Assembly: GCF_900104615.1 (NCBI RefSeq)
Contig: NZ_LT629939.1
Span: forward strand, 1,178,172-1,221,444
From: Merdimmobilis hominis
Lineage (GTDB): Bacteria; Bacillota; Clostridia; Oscillospirales; Ruminococcaceae
DNA: 43,273 nt
Direction: 5' to 3'
A program made the translations under genes and the position numbers. The notes under the pieces were generated by a model. That model saw only the letters and a list, made by a program, of their open reading frames with translations, did no database searches and was not told where the DNA came from. Position 1 is the first letter of the stretch, and the number at the start of each line of letters is the position of its first letter. Shown here in pieces: positions 37,609 to 43,273 of this stretch.

Positions 37609-38757
37609 ATGAACTATCGGGAACTTGGCCGCACCGGCTTACAGGTGAGTGAAATCGGCATTGGCTGCGAAGGGTTTATCGAGGAGGGCGGGGCCCTCAC
37701 CAAAGATTTGATCGACCTCTGTGAAGAGGCCGGCATTAACTACATAGACCTATACACCTCCAACCCAGAGGCCCGCAGCACCCTGGGCCAGGCCCTGGCC
37801 GGCCGACGGGAGAAATTTATCTTGCAAGGGCATCTGTGCACCATTTGGCAGAACGGCCAGTACAAGCGGACCCGCCGCATAGAAGAAGTAAAAGCCGGAT
37901 TTTCCGACATGCTGGAACGGCTGGGCACCGACTATATTGATGTGGGGATGATCCACTATGTGGATACCCTGGAAGATTGGAACGAGGTGGCAAACGGCCC
38001 AGTCATGGCCTACGCGAAGGAGCTGAAAGCCGCTGGGGCCATCGGCTGCATCGGCATGAGCAGCCACAACCCCATTGCCGCCTTAGAGGCGGTGAACAGC
38101 GGCCTCATCGATGTGCTGATGTTCAGTGTCAACCCCTGCTATGACCTGCAGCCCGGCACAAGGGAACTCACCGAACTGTACAGCAACGACAACTACACCT
38201 CCCCTATGGTCAATTTTGACCCCTCCCGGGTGGCCCTCTATGAGACCTGCCAGCGGCTGGGGGTAGGCATTACCGTGATGAAAGCCTTTGGCGGCGGGGA
38301 TCTGCTCAGCGAGACCCTATCCCCGGCGGGCAAGGCCCTGACCCCCATACAGTGCCTTCACTACGCTTTGACCCGTCCTGGCGTGGCCACCGTGCTGGCC
38401 GGCGCCCGCTCGGTAGAGGAGCTGCGGGGAAGCATCGCCTATGAGTCCGCTTCGGAGGAGGAAAAGGATTACGCCGCTACCTTCTCCACCTTCCCCAACA
38501 TCAGCTGGGAAGGCCACTGCATGTACTGCGGCCACTGTGCGCCCTGCCCCCGCAGCATCGATGTGGCCATGGTGAATAAATTCCTCAACCTGGCTAAAGC
38601 CCAAGGGACTGTTCCCGAAACGGTGCGGGAGCATTATGAGGTTCTTGCCCACCACGCCGGGGAATGTATCGCCTGTGGCGCCTGTGAAAAGCGTTGTCCT
38701 TTCGGTGTGCCGGTGATTCAATCCATGCAGGAGGCCAAAGTGCTGTTCGGCAAATAA
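37609..38757 (+). CDS. Aldo/keto reductase with C-terminal [4Fe-4S] clusters
   Basis: The 382-residue protein joins an aldo/keto reductase barrel (MNYRELGRTGLQVSEIGIG; INYIDLYTSNPEARSTLG in the position of the catalytic D-x-x-x-Y; SHNP) to a ferredoxin-like tail. The tail carries CMYCGHCAPCP and GECIACGACEKRCPFGV, which would hold two [4Fe-4S] clusters. In anaerobes such fused proteins move electrons between NAD(P)H and ferredoxin-like carriers; the carbonyl substrate is unknown. AAGGAGGGC lies before the ATG. It is driven by a MerR-type promoter and followed by a MerR gene. Confidence 0.93.
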   Translation: MNYRELGRTGLQVSEIGIGCEGFIEEGGALTKDLIDLCEEAGINYIDLYTSNPEARSTLGQALAGRREKFILQGHLCTIWQNGQYKRTRRIEEVKAGFSDMLERLGTDYIDVGMIHYVDTLEDWNEVANGPVMAYAKELKAAGAIGCIGMSSHNPIAALEAVNSGLIDVLMFSVNPCYDLQPGTRELTELYSNDNYTSPMVNFDPSRVALYETCQRLGVGITVMKAFGGGDLLSETLSPAGKALTPIQCLHYALTRPGVATVLAGARSVEELRGSIAYESASEEEKDYAATFSTFPNISWEGHCMYCGHCAPCPRSIDVAMVNKFLNLAKAQGTVPETVREHYEVLAHHAGECIACGACEKRCPFGVPVIQSMQEAKVLFGK

Positions 38758-38872
38758 CCACCTGACTGTGGCAAAATAAAAAGTTCCGTGGAATCGGAGT
38801 GCTCGTTTGGCAAAAAGCAACGGGCCCTAAAAGAGTTGGGCCGGTAACAAAACGGAGAAGGGAGAAGGATTT

Positions 38873-39259
38873 ATGACCATAGCCGAAGTGAGTAGACAAT
38901 ATGACATCTCCGCCGACACCCTGCGGTACTATGAGCGGGTGGGGCTTATCCCCAGTGTGACCCGCAACAAGTCCGGCTTCCGGGATTATTCGGAGGAGGA
39001 CTGCAACTGGGTGTCCTTCATCAAATGTATGCGCCGTGCCGGGGTCCAGGTGGAAGCGCTGATCGAATATGTCTCCCTATACCAACGGGGGAATGGTACC
39101 CAGGAGGCCCGCAAACAGCTTCTCATAGAACAGCGGGATCTTTTGAAGGCCAAAACCGAGGAGATGCTTGCCACCTTGCAGCTTTTGGAAAACAAGATCG
39201 AGCGCTACGATCAGTGGAACCCCCACTGGGAGAACACCATGGCCCAGTTTAAAGGGTAA
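38873..39259 (+). CDS. MerR-family transcriptional regulator
   Basis: The 128-residue protein begins with the MerR winged helix (MTIAEVSRQYDISADTLRYY, then ERVGLIPSV and GFRDYSEEDCNW) and a dimerisation coiled coil (about 75-118, LLIEQRDLLKAKTEEMLATL). It lacks the C-terminal metal-binding cysteines of metal sensors; C38-C45 region cysteines are not in a metal motif. This type often controls an adjacent aldo/keto reductase in Firmicutes. It lies 115 bp after that gene without an intervening terminator, so the two are probably co-transcribed from the palindromic promoter at 37548. Confidence 0.93.
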   Translation: MTIAEVSRQYDISADTLRYYERVGLIPSVTRNKSGFRDYSEEDCNWVSFIKCMRRAGVQVEALIEYVSLYQRGNGTQEARKQLLIEQRDLLKAKTEEMLATLQLLENKIERYDQWNPHWENTMAQFKG

Positions 39260-39261
39260 AA

Positions 39262-39315
39262 CTCATCGAAATAAAACCGCGGAGGGTATACCCTCCGCGG
39301 TTTTATTTCGATGAG
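39262..39315. terminator. Very long bidirectional terminator (25-bp perfect stem)
   Basis: CTCATCGAAATAAAACCGCG plus GAGGG pairs perfectly with its complement around a TATA loop. The right arm covers the last codons and TAA stop of the convergent DUF1835 gene. Confidence 0.85.
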
Positions 39316-40283
39316 CGGCAGGAGCCAGGGCGCTTTCGCAGCTGCCGCCGGTAGGGGATCCCCTGCTCCGGCTGGGTGACCGGCTCCAGCATCCCGGCGC
39401 GGATCATCCCCTCAATGCGGGTGGCGATCCATCCGTCCCCTATGCCCAGCTGGTACTTTCCCAGAACCCGCCCAATGACCTCCGCCTCCCGGAACACCTC
39501 CGGTTCCGCTTCGATCTCCCGGAAGATAAAGCTGTCGTACACATCCTCCGGCAAACTGACCAGCTGGCCGTTGAGCATCCCCCGCAAAGGCCCGTTCTCC
39601 TTTTGCAGCTCCCGCCACCGGGCGGCACAGCCCTGGATAAAGGCTGAAGGGGCCGTTTGGGCTAGAGATTGATACCCACTCCATTCCTCGGGCCTTACCT
39701 GGCCCCATCCGCTTTTCCGGACTACCACCCCATCCTCCCGCTGTACCCAGGGGGGAAGCCGGATCAAGGCCACCGGCCCGCAGCCCCTCCCCCATTGGGC
39801 CAGCTGGCTTAAAAACCAGTGCATCCCGCAGACTTCATCGGGCTGGCTGCTGTACCAAATGCGGACAGCTTCCCCCTGGGAAGCCCGCCTCTTTGCCGCT
39901 TCCAACCCTTCATTGGCCCGCCGCAGCTGCGCCTCCACCTCCTTGCGGCAATCTTTTGGAGCAGCGGCACTGTACAGTTCTTCCATCGCCTGCTGGCGGC
40001 GGGGACCGGGTATCTCTTCTGTAATATCCCCCACGCTCAGGGCAAGATCAAAGCAGAAAATGTCCTGCGGCGTCCCCCCGAGAGGAGCACCCTTTTCCCA
40101 AGTCTGGCGCTCCCGTTCCTCTGCCTGCTTTCTCGCCTTCTCCAACTCCTCAGGGGAAGGCGTTTCCCCATCTCGATACAGAACCCCAATCCCCACAGCG
40201 GTTCCAGGGCGCTTCCCTCTTCCATAGTTTTGGGCGGCCCGCAGGCTGCCCTGGGCACTGCTGCCAAAAACGATCTCTAACAC
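39303..40283 (-). CDS. DUF1835 / DUF3658 domain protein
   Basis: The 326-residue protein has an N-terminal DUF1835 region (LEIVFGSSAQGSLRAAQ, DIFCFDLALSVGDI) and a C-terminal DUF3658 region (DVYDSFIFREI, RVLGKYQLGIGDGWIATRIEGMI), joined by a charged helical stretch and the IWYSSQPDEVCGMHWFLSQL block. The combination is frequent in Firmicutes and has no established function. The start is GTG 40283 with GAAGGGGGAA upstream; an in-frame ATG at 40307 has no ribosome binding site. The stop codon overlaps the terminator stem. The gene is monocistronic. Confidence 0.87.
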   Translation of the reverse strand: MLEIVFGSSAQGSLRAAQNYGRGKRPGTAVGIGVLYRDGETPSPEELEKARKQAEERERQTWEKGAPLGGTPQDIFCFDLALSVGDITEEIPGPRRQQAMEELYSAAAPKDCRKEVEAQLRRANEGLEAAKRRASQGEAVRIWYSSQPDEVCGMHWFLSQLAQWGRGCGPVALIRLPPWVQREDGVVVRKSGWGQVRPEEWSGYQSLAQTAPSAFIQGCAARWRELQKENGPLRGMLNGQLVSLPEDVYDSFIFREIEAEPEVFREAEVIGRVLGKYQLGIGDGWIATRIEGMIRAGMLEPVTQPEQGIPYRRQLRKRPGSCRSSK

Positions 40284-40415
40284 GATGCTTCCCCCTTCGG
40301 TTTCCATTGATTTTCGTATCCCATAAAATCTGCACAAGACTTAAGAATGGCGGTGAGGTTTTGTCTGTAGTTATTGTACCACACCTTCCTGCCGGAAGGA
40401 TAGGCGATGAAAGAG

Positions 40416-40452
40416 TGCCGCCCGCCGCATCTGCGGCGGGCGGCATTTTTTT
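40416..40452. terminator. Hairpin after larC, terminator candidate
   Basis: TGCCGCCCGCCGC and its complement with a 4-nt loop. On the plus strand it is followed by ATTTTTTTATTTT; on the minus strand, where larC ends, by CTCTTTC, so termination of larC may be imperfect. Confidence 0.65.
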
Positions 40453-41731
40453 ATTTTACCAATTGGCTTGCCTGAGCAAAGGTCATCCCTTTTTCCCGGG
40501 CAATTTTAGCCACGTCCTCATACTCCGGTTTGGACTTTTCCACCCCGTCGCCGTGAGCATGCTTCACCCGCACCGGGCCATAGGCAGTCTCTTCCACCGT
40601 CTCCTCCCGCTCCAGGGTATAGCGGCGGCAGGTGTGCTCCCGGACGCCCAAAGTGGTGGTGTGGCGAAGCATCAGCTTGGCAAACTTCTCCCCGTCCTCC
40701 TGGCGGCACAGGCAGGTGAGCATCACCCCAGGCCGGGATTTCTTCATCCCAATGGGAGTGGTGAACACATCCAGCACCCCGGCCTCCAACAGGATTTCCT
40801 GGGCAAAGCCGATGGCTTCCGGGGTCATGTCGTCCAGGTTGCAGGAGAGCTCCGCAACCTCCCCCACCTGGCCGGAGGTGTGCCCCAGATGGGCGCGGAC
40901 ACAGTTGGCGGCTTCAAACTCCTTGGTCCCCATGCCATAACCGGTGGCTTCGATCTCCATCACCGGCATGGCGCCGAAGGAATCGGCAAAGTATTTGAGC
41001 AGCGCCGCGCCGGTGGGGGTGCACAGCTCGCCTTGGATGCTGCCGCCGTAGATGGGCACCTCCCGCAGGATATAGGCAGTGGCAGGGGCGGGCACTGGCA
41101 GGACGCCGTGGGCGCACTGAACCTGGCCGCAGCCCACATGGATGGGGGATGCCACCACACGGTCGGGGGCGATCTTCTCCATCAGAAGGCAGACGCCCAC
41201 CACATCCGCCACGGCATCCAAGGTGCCCACCTCGTGGAAGTGAATTTCCTCCACAGGCATGCCGTGGGCGTGACCTTCCGCTTCGGCGATCAGGGTATAC
41301 ACCCCCACCGCATCCGCCTTTACCTTGTCGCTTACCGGCAGATGACTGATCCAGTGGCGGATATCCCCCAAAGCAGAATGGGAATGGCTATGGGAGTGAT
41401 CATGGTCATGAGAATGGCCGTGATCGTGGGGGTGCTCGTGGTCGTGGTCGTGGGGATGCTCATGGTCGTGGGGGTGCTCATGGACATGGGGATGCTCATG
41501 AGCAAGGGGAACGTCTACGCTCTCCTCCTCCGTCCCGTGAACAGTGACCGAAACATGGGAACCGGTGACCCCGCAGCGGACCGCGGGCTCCAGCGCCACA
41601 TGCACCCCGGGAAGGCCCAGGGCATTCATCTCCTCCACAAAGGCCTCCCGGTCGGGGATCAGCTCCAGCAGCGCCGCCATCAGCATATCGCCAGCCGCGC
41701 CCATGTTGCATTCCAGATACAAAGTTTTCAT
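40451..41731 (-). CDS. larC: LarC, nickel-inserting enzyme for the nickel-pincer nucleotide cofactor
   Basis: The 426-residue protein matches LarC: MKTLYLECNMGAAGDMLMAA, IHFHEVGTLDAVADVVG, VPVPAPATAYILREVPIYGG, ELCTPTGAALLKYF, CNLDDMTPEAIGFA. LarC is a CTP-dependent cyclometallase that puts nickel into the pyridinium dithio-mononucleotide made by LarB and LarE. Residues 78-118 form a strict alternation in which every even residue is histidine (21 in all), a likely nickel store. The two parts that need a programmed frameshift in Lactiplantibacillus plantarum are here one continuous frame. The ATG overlaps the larB stop (ATGA). Confidence 0.96.
   Translation of the reverse strand: MKTLYLECNMGAAGDMLMAALLELIPDREAFVEEMNALGLPGVHVALEPAVRCGVTGSHVSVTVHGTEEESVDVPLAHEHPHVHEHPHDHEHPHDHDHEHPHDHGHSHDHDHSHSHSHSALGDIRHWISHLPVSDKVKADAVGVYTLIAEAEGHAHGMPVEEIHFHEVGTLDAVADVVGVCLLMEKIAPDRVVASPIHVGCGQVQCAHGVLPVPAPATAYILREVPIYGGSIQGELCTPTGAALLKYFADSFGAMPVMEIEATGYGMGTKEFEAANCVRAHLGHTSGQVGEVAELSCNLDDMTPEAIGFAQEILLEAGVLDVFTTPIGMKKSRPGVMLTCLCRQEDGEKFAKLMLRHTTTLGVREHTCRRYTLEREETVEETAYGPVRVKHAHGDGVEKSKPEYEDVAKIAREKGMTFAQASQLVK
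41378..41500. repeat. Low-complexity CAT/CAC-rich repeat encoding the LarC histidine tract
   Basis: About 123 bp of His-x codons, seen on the plus strand as repeats of ATGGTCGTGGGGGTGCTC-like units. Prone to slippage and length variation. Confidence 0.8.
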
Positions 41732-42486
41732 CGTTTTCCCTCCATATGATTGATCATACTGGCCAGATACCCAGCCCCAAATCCGTTGTCAATGTTGACC
41801 ACGCTCACCCCGCTGGCGCAGGAGTTGAGCATGGAAAGCAGGGCCGACAGCCCCTGGAAGGAAGCCCCGTACCCCACACTGGTGGGCACGCCGATCACCG
41901 GGCAATCCACCAGGCCGCCGATGACGCTGCAAAGGGCGCCTTCCATCCCCGCGATGGCGATGACAACCTGGGCGCTCATCAGGTCCTCCAGGTGGGAGAG
42001 AAGCCGGTGCAGCCCCGCTACCCCCACATCGTAAAGGCGGACCACCTGGTTGCCCAAAGCCTCGGCGGTGAGGGCAGCCTCCTCCGCCACCGGCATGTCG
42101 CTGGTACCCCCGGTGGCCACCACGATTTTGCCCACGCCGTCTGCCGGCGGCAATTCCCCGACGATGCCCACCCGGCTGAGAGGGTCGTACCGCAGGCGAA
42201 GGGATTTGCCCACATAGTCTGCGGCCTCCTGGGCCATCCGGGTGATCAAGATGGTGGATTGGCCGCTATCCTGCATGGCCTTGGCGATCTGTTGGATCTG
42301 TTCCGGGGTCTTGCCCGCGCCGTAGATCACCTCTGCCGCCCCTTGGCGAAGGGCCCGGTGGTGGTCCAGCTTAGCGAAGTTTCCCACCTCTTCGAAGGGC
42401 TCCATCTTCAGATGAAGCATGGCCTCCTCGGCGGAGAGGGTCCCCGCCTCCACCTGCCGCAAAAGCCCCAAAATCTGCTGGTTCAT
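41728..42486 (-). CDS. larB: LarB, pyridinium-3,5-biscarboxylate mononucleotide synthase
   Basis: The 252-residue protein has a helical N-terminal part (LGLLRQVEAGTLSAEEAML) and a PurE-like C-terminal domain (VVATGGTSDMPVAEEAALTA, VIAIAGMEGALCSVIGGLV, GVPTSVGYGASFQGLSALLS). LarB carboxylates and hydrolyses nicotinic acid adenine dinucleotide, the first step to the nickel-pincer cofactor. The start lies 17 bp after larE and GAGAGAAAAAG precedes the ATG. The stop overlaps the larC start. Confidence 0.95.
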   Translation of the reverse strand: MNQQILGLLRQVEAGTLSAEEAMLHLKMEPFEEVGNFAKLDHHRALRQGAAEVIYGAGKTPEQIQQIAKAMQDSGQSTILITRMAQEAADYVGKSLRLRYDPLSRVGIVGELPPADGVGKIVVATGGTSDMPVAEEAALTAEALGNQVVRLYDVGVAGLHRLLSHLEDLMSAQVVIAIAGMEGALCSVIGGLVDCPVIGVPTSVGYGASFQGLSALLSMLNSCASGVSVVNIDNGFGAGYLASMINHMEGKR

Positions 42487-42503
42487 CGTCTTTTTCTCTC
42501 CTT

Positions 42504-43247
42504 TTACCGGGTTTTTAAATCGAGGAGCACCTCTGGGAAGGTCGCCGCAAGAGCCTGCCGGATGGCCTCCCGCTCCCCAAACGCCCGTTCCAACTGGTTT
42601 TCCGGGAACTGAAGCCGGGCTGCATCCCCCAGCACCCGCACCCGGAAGTCGGTGTACCTCATCCGGAACAGCTGGTCCTCCGCCTGTTCCACCCGCCGGA
42701 GGATTTCCCCGGTGATGGGCACCCCGGTGGGAATCCGGGTGGCCAGGCAGGCATAGGCGGGCTTATCCCAGGTAAAAAGGCCTGCCTCCTTGGATTTTTC
42801 CCGGATCACCCCTTTGGTGAGGCCGCACTCCCGCAGGGGGGAGCGGACCGAAAGCTCTTTCAGCGCCCGCATCCCCGGCCGGTCGCCTGCGTCATCAGAG
42901 GCGTTGGTGCCGTCGATGATCAGGGAATAGCCGTCTTGGGCTGCCGCCTGGGCCAAAGCCCCAAACAGGGCGGATTTGCAGTGGTAACACCGGTCGGCGG
43001 GGTTGGCCGCCACCAAGGGATGGGAGAGAATATCCTGTTCCAGCACGGTGACCTCTACCCCCAGCTCCCGGCCGAGGCGCAGGGCGTCCTCCAGCTCAAA
43101 TTGGGGCTGGAAGGCGGTTTTCACATAATAGGGCCGGATGTCCGCCCCCCAGTGGAGGCCGGCCCAAAGGAGATAGGCGGAGTCCACCCCGCCGGAAAAG
43201 CCCAGGGCCGCCCGGGGATTCTCCCGGAAAAATTCACTGAGTTCCAT
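42504..43247 (-). CDS. larE: LarE, ATP-dependent sulfur transferase
   Basis: The 247-residue PP-loop protein has ALGFSGGVDSAYLLW (PP-loop SGGVDS, 18-23), RCYHCKSALFG (C87/C90), DGTNASDD and PAYACLATRIPTG. C167 in the last motif aligns with the sacrificial cysteine (Cys176) of Lactiplantibacillus LarE, whose sulfur goes into the cofactor while the protein keeps dehydroalanine. No three-cysteine cluster of the iron-sulfur LarE type is obvious. It leads larE-larB-larC; AAGGAGGGAAC precedes the ATG. The client enzyme (LarA-type racemase) is not in the window. Confidence 0.95.
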   Translation of the reverse strand: MELSEFFRENPRAALGFSGGVDSAYLLWAGLHWGADIRPYYVKTAFQPQFELEDALRLGRELGVEVTVLEQDILSHPLVAANPADRCYHCKSALFGALAQAAAQDGYSLIIDGTNASDDAGDRPGMRALKELSVRSPLRECGLTKGVIREKSKEAGLFTWDKPAYACLATRIPTGVPITGEILRRVEQAEDQLFRMRYTDFRVRVLGDAARLQFPENQLERAFGEREAIRQALAATFPEVLLDLKTR

Positions 43248-43273
43248 GTTGTTCCCTCCTTGTTTGGAGTGTC

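Noticed and set aside
40451-41731. Programmed frameshift in larC
   Set aside because: The two LarC parts are in one continuous frame here, so no frameshift is needed.
40307-41749. 480-codon plus-strand ORF over larC
   Set aside because: Shadow of larC in GC-rich DNA; the histidine-rich and valine-rich parts mirror the LarC repeat and there is no ribosome binding site.

Overview
The window is chromosomal DNA from a GC-rich, Gram-positive anaerobe of the class Clostridia, most likely an Oscillospiraceae/Ruminococcaceae-type gut bacterium. This is inferred from AGGAGG-type ribosome binding sites before nearly every gene, the Bacillus/Clostridium gene order darA-holB-ricT-...-trmN6-rsmI, many iron-sulfur proteins, a RicT sporulation-complex protein, lipoproteins with a Firmicute lipobox, and short intergenic regions with strong intrinsic terminators. 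I support 49 protein genes. I see no rRNA, tRNA, CRISPR array, prophage or intact insertion sequence.

Layout. 0-6 kb: a small zinc-ribbon protein, a GT2 glycosyltransferase with a repeat-like tail, a WYL regulator, a TraX-like membrane protein, an iron-sulfur flavoprotein divergent from an HxlR regulator, and a GT8 glycosyltransferase. 6-9.7 kb: an operon of MarR regulator, FtsH protease and zinc-ribbon membrane protein, then a flavodoxin-ferredoxin fusion (EFR1 type). 9.7-12.4 kb: two TrkA-type potassium-channel regulators and a free-standing pyruvate-kinase C-terminal-like protein. 12.4-14.3 kb: a 29-residue acidic peptide gene, two GNAT acetyltransferases and a lipoprotein that ends in a tandem repeat. 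14.3-22 kb (minus strand): Pit phosphate permease, RsmI, TrmN6, a 2[4Fe-4S] ferredoxin, RicT, HolB, DarA, a FemAB-type transferase and a QueG-type reductase. 22-28.2 kb (plus strand): a 40-residue membrane microprotein, UPF0251 regulator plus Mrp/NBP35 ATPase, a tandem double-GntR regulator, and a long untranslated leader followed by an HPt protein and a REC-HD-GYP-GGDEF protein. 28.2-30.7 kb: a TrhA/hemolysin III protein, a gene-poor stretch, a Cache-like membrane sensor without output domain and a small membrane protein. 30.8-36.7 kb: kdpFAB, a small membrane ORF, kdpC and an unrecognised 291-residue ORF in one operon. 36.8-43.2 kb: a GerMN-like lipoprotein, a MerR-controlled aldo/keto reductase with its MerR gene, a DUF1835/DUF3658 protein, and larE-larB-larC for the nickel-pincer cofactor.

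Themes. Potassium and cyclic-di-AMP physiology recur: two RCK proteins, a complete Kdp pump and the c-di-AMP receptor DarA, with no kdpDE in view. Signalling genes are numerous (WYL, HxlR, MarR, GntR, MerR, UPF0251, HPt, c-di-GMP enzyme), and several have a clear inverted repeat at their own or a neighbour's promoter. The less ordinary parts are the Kdp operon with two extra genes, the roughly 300-nt leader in front of the HPt/c-di-GMP operon, the duplicated GntR, two microprotein genes with their own promoter and/or terminator, a lipoprotein gene whose stop codon lies inside a tandem repeat, and a strictly alternating histidine tract in LarC. All calls come from reading the sequence. No database search or structure prediction was run.
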